Source: Plastoroseomonas hellenica
GTDB lineage: Bacteria > Pseudomonadota > Alphaproteobacteria > Acetobacterales > Acetobacteraceae
Direction of reading: 5' to 3'
NCBI RefSeq assembly: GCF_018129085.1
Contig: NZ_JAAGBB010000007.1
Location: 122,005 to 186,004 of the forward strand
DNA: 64,000 nucleotides
In this document: one piece after another, positions 62,018-64,000 of the stretch
Position numbering within the stretch: the stretch's first letter is position 1
Layout of the letters: every line of letters begins with the position of its first letter
Translations under genes and position numbers: made by a program
Notes under the pieces: model-generated
What the model saw: only the letters and a program-made list of their open reading frames with translations
Database searches by the model: none
Told to the model about the DNA's origin: nothing

Positions 62018-62974
62018 TCAGGAACTGCCGATGAAGATGCCGGTCAGCAGCACCAGCACGCCCCCCAGCACCACCTGCACGATCGCCGAGTGGAAGGGCG
62101 TTTCCATATAGCGCCAGCGAATCCAGGCGATGGCGATTAGCTCCAGCACCACCACCACGGCGGCGACCGCCGTCGCGGTCCAGAAATCATGGATCAGGTA
62201 GGGCAGGGTGTGGCCTAGCCCGCCCACCGCGGTCATCACGCCGCAGGCGATGCCGCGAATCCAGGGCTTGCCCCGGCCGGTGATCTCGCCGTCGTCGGAC
62301 AGCGCCTCCGTCAGCCCCATGCTGATGCCGGCGCCGAGCGAGGCCGCCAGCCCGACCAGGAAGGCGTCCGCGGAGTTATGGGTGGCGAAGGCGGCCGCGA
62401 AGATCGGGGCAAGGGTGGAGATCGAACCGTCGATCAGCCCGGCCAGCGCCGGCTGCACGATCTGCAGGACATAGAGGCGACGCGCGACAGCCTTCTCCTG
62501 GTCGCGGGCCGTCTCGGTCAAATGCGTCTCGGTCAGCCGTTCGGCCAGGGCCTCATGCTTCTGCTCGATCAGCGCGAGGTCGCCGAGAAGGCGGCGCACA
62601 TCGACATCATGCGCCTGCTCGGCAGCACGCGCGTAGAACTGCCCGGCTTCGAGCTCCATCACGCCGACCTGGCGGCGCACCGCGTCGATGCGCAGGTCGT
62701 CGGCGAGCCAGAGCGGGTGCCGCTTCAGGAAGCCGCGCACATCGGCGCGGGTGATGTAGGGCAGCTCCTTGCCGAACTTCCGGTCATAGGCCTCGAGCAG
62801 CAGGGTGCGGTGGCGCTGCTCCTCCTGCGCCATGCCGTCGAAAATGGCGGCGGAGGCCGGGTAGTTGCCGCGCAGCCGCATCGCATAGGTCGCGTAGATG
62901 CGCGCATCCTCCTCCTCATTCGCGATGGCGAGCGCGAGGACTTCGGCTTCGGTCAGGTCAGCGAGGCGCTTCAT
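62018..62974 (-). CDS. mbfA: membrane-bound ferritin-like iron exporter (MbfA)
   Basis: 318 residues with two parts. The N-terminal half is a ferritin-like/rubrerythrin diiron domain: EEEDARIY (20-27), E52-QRH55, then MELEAGQFYARAAE and a second ExxH (IEQKHE). The C-terminal half is a VIT1/CCC1-type membrane domain with about five helices. This exact fusion defines MbfA, which protects alphaproteobacteria from iron and peroxide stress by exporting iron. In rhizobia it is Irr-controlled; I saw no clear Irr box upstream. A TATGAT -10-like box lies in the AT-rich stretch near 63035. Confidence 0.93.
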   Translation of the reverse strand: MKRLADLTEAEVLALAIANEEEDARIYATYAMRLRGNYPASAAIFDGMAQEEQRHRTLLLEAYDRKFGKELPYITRADVRGFLKRHPLWLADDLRIDAVRRQVGVMELEAGQFYARAAEQAHDVDVRRLLGDLALIEQKHEALAERLTETHLTETARDQEKAVARRLYVLQIVQPALAGLIDGSISTLAPIFAAAFATHNSADAFLVGLAASLGAGISMGLTEALSDDGEITGRGKPWIRGIACGVMTAVGGLGHTLPYLIHDFWTATAVAAVVVVLELIAIAWIRWRYMETPFHSAIVQVVLGGVLVLLTGIFIGSS

Positions 62975-63093
62975 GTCCCGATGCTACCGGGGACGGCCGC
63001 CGCCCGGAAGCAGGACGGGAAGAAAAACTCAATCATATCAATGGTTAAAACGAGACGCAGAGGCATTCGCAACAACGCGCGAAGCCTCCTGCC

Positions 63094-63267
63094 TCAGTCC
63101 TGGCCTTCTTCGTCCTCGTCGCGCGCCGGTTCGGCCGGCACGGCGTAGTCGCCCGAGAGCCAGCGCCCGAGGTCTATCTGCGCACAGCGCGGCGAGCAGA
63201 AGGGGCGGGTCTGCGGCTGCGGCGGCTTGCCGCAGATCGGACAGCGCGGACGCGGCTCATTGGCCAT
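63094..63267 (-). CDS. yacG: DNA gyrase inhibitor YacG (zinc-finger protein)
   Basis: 57 residues, easily overlooked for its size. Zinc ligands are Cys9 and Cys12 (CPICGK) and Cys24 and Cys28 (FCSPRC), followed by [14 protein letters not shown], which is the YacG signature. The C terminus is acidic. The protein binds GyrB and blocks DNA binding in E. coli (known of the family). It overlaps the RNase G gene by 11 bp; the order RNase G then yacG is a common alphaproteobacterial arrangement. Confidence 0.93.
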   Translation of the reverse strand: MANEPRPRCPICGKPPQPQTRPFCSPRCAQIDLGRWLSGDYAVPAEPARDEDEEGQD

Positions 63268-64000
63268 CGGCGGCCTCCTCGATCATCCAGCCGGAGGTGG
63301 TGGCATCCGGCCGCAGCACCAGGGCGAAGCCGGCCCCGGCGGCGTATTCCTCCAGTGCCCCCGGCAGGTCGCGCAACGCACCGATCACGCCCGGCGATGC
63401 CCGCAGCGCCAGGCGCGCGCCGCCGCGGACCGCGGCCTCCCGCGCCGCCATCCGCAGCGCCGCCAGCCCTATTGGCAACGGCCCTGCCATCACCTCATGC
63501 AGCGGCGCGTGGATGCGTGCGCGCTGGATCTCGAACAGCCCGAGCCCGGTCACGCCGATCAGCTTGGCCAGCGGATCGCCCGCCAGCGCGGCGGCGAAGG
63601 GGTCCGCCAGCACCGCGCGCTTCTTCGCCGGCAAGCCCGCGACATCGACCAGGATGGCACCGGCCAGGTTGCGCAGCCGGATCTGCCGGGCAGCCTCGGC
63701 GACCGCGGCCGCGTTCAGCGCCGCGAGCGCATCGCTCCGCGCGCCGGCCGCGCTGCCGGCATCGACATCGATCGCGACCAGTGCCGGCGTCGGGTGGATG
63801 GTCATGCGGCCGCCGCCCGGCAAGGGCACCGCTGCCCCGCAGGCCTCATCGAAAGCAGCCTCCAGGTCATCGTCGAAGGCCGGCCCGCGCAGCGGCGGCA
63901 CGCCCCAGGCGGCGGCCTGCGCCAGGCCATCGCAGAGCAACGGCGCCCCTGGGTAGCGCGCCGCCAGGCGCAGCGCCGCCGGCTTGCCCCGCCGCAGCAG
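63257..64000 (-). CDS. ribonuclease E/G family protein, 5'-partial
   Basis: 248 codons are in the window; the frame continues past the right edge, so the start is missing. The sequence [20 protein letters not shown] matches the RNase E/G catalytic core (DNase I-like part with its metal Asp), and [20 protein letters not shown] is the family block usually written LTRKR, here degenerate. Without the upstream S1 domain its kind cannot be fixed. The short C terminus and lack of the zinc-link cysteines suggest a reduced RNase G. Coupled to yacG. Confidence 0.85.
   Translation of the reverse strand: MLRRGKPAALRLAARYPGAPLLCDGLAQAAAWGVPPLRGPAFDDDLEAAFDEACGAAVPLPGGGRMTIHPTPALVAIDVDAGSAAGARSDALAALNAAAVAEAARQIRLRNLAGAILVDVAGLPAKKRAVLADPFAAALAGDPLAKLIGVTGLGLFEIQRARIHAPLHEVMAGPLPIGLAALRMAAREAAVRGGARLALRASPGVIGALRDLPGALEEYAAGAGFALVLRPDATTSGWMIEEAADGQ

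Overview
The window is about 70% GC by eye and nearly fully coding. It suggests an aerobic alphaproteobacterium, most likely an Acetobacteraceae of the Roseomonas type. This is an inference from the separate purS/purQ/purL subunits, mbfA, the RNase G-yacG pair, the several Bug (TctC) binding proteins and many Tat-like signal peptides. No phage, plasmid, insertion sequence or CRISPR array was seen.

Layout. 1-3502: tail of a nitrate/taurine-type ABC importer, a ring-opening amidohydrolase (cyanuric acid amidohydrolase/barbiturase family, three Ser/Lys dyads visible) and a PuuE-like polysaccharide deacetylase; probably one operon for a cyclic amide. 3544-5190: two small proteins of unknown role, rpsD, and a perfect 14-bp terminator. 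5242-11800: grxD, bolA, purL, purQ, a two-TM protein, purS and purC on the minus strand, interrupted by a plus-strand gene for an outer-membrane protein with three LCCL domains and an OmpA domain. 11995-13931: a phosphotransferase relic, a class A beta-lactamase and a divergent AmpR. 13944-21273: CodA-like deaminase, ketopantoate reductase-like enzyme, PhzF, AraC regulator, GNAT, enoyl-CoA hydratase, TrmN6-like methyltransferase, DUF2007 protein, and a divergent polyprenyl diphosphate synthase.

21397-34795 looks like one catabolic island: a three-subunit molybdenum hydroxylase plus metallohydrolase on the minus strand, and divergently an NMT1-type binding protein, an SDR, a 2-oxoglutarate/Fe(II)-type oxygenase and a complete Liv-type importer, with a MarR regulator at the far end. 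34888-38786: class III aminotransferase and a BisC-like molybdoenzyme. 38773-47761: two Bug proteins, MmgE/PrpD, an epimerase and a TcuA-like flavoprotein, divergent from a GntR regulator, a binding protein and an MBL-fold lactonase; a palindrome between them is the likely operator. 47777-49012: an SDR relic and a third Bug protein.

49175-56361: a Tat-exported PhoX phosphatase with a four-repeat Pho box upstream, then a complete carbohydrate ABC importer with an SDR. 56463-60580: NTF2-like protein, flavin reductase-like protein, a membrane-anchored DUF2235 hydrolase and a small lytic transglycosylase. 60697-64000: an RTX protein that is almost only nonapeptide repeats, tRNA-Phe(GAA), the iron exporter MbfA, yacG (easily missed at 57 residues) and the 3' part of an RNase E/G gene. 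All calls come from reading the sequence; no database search was run.
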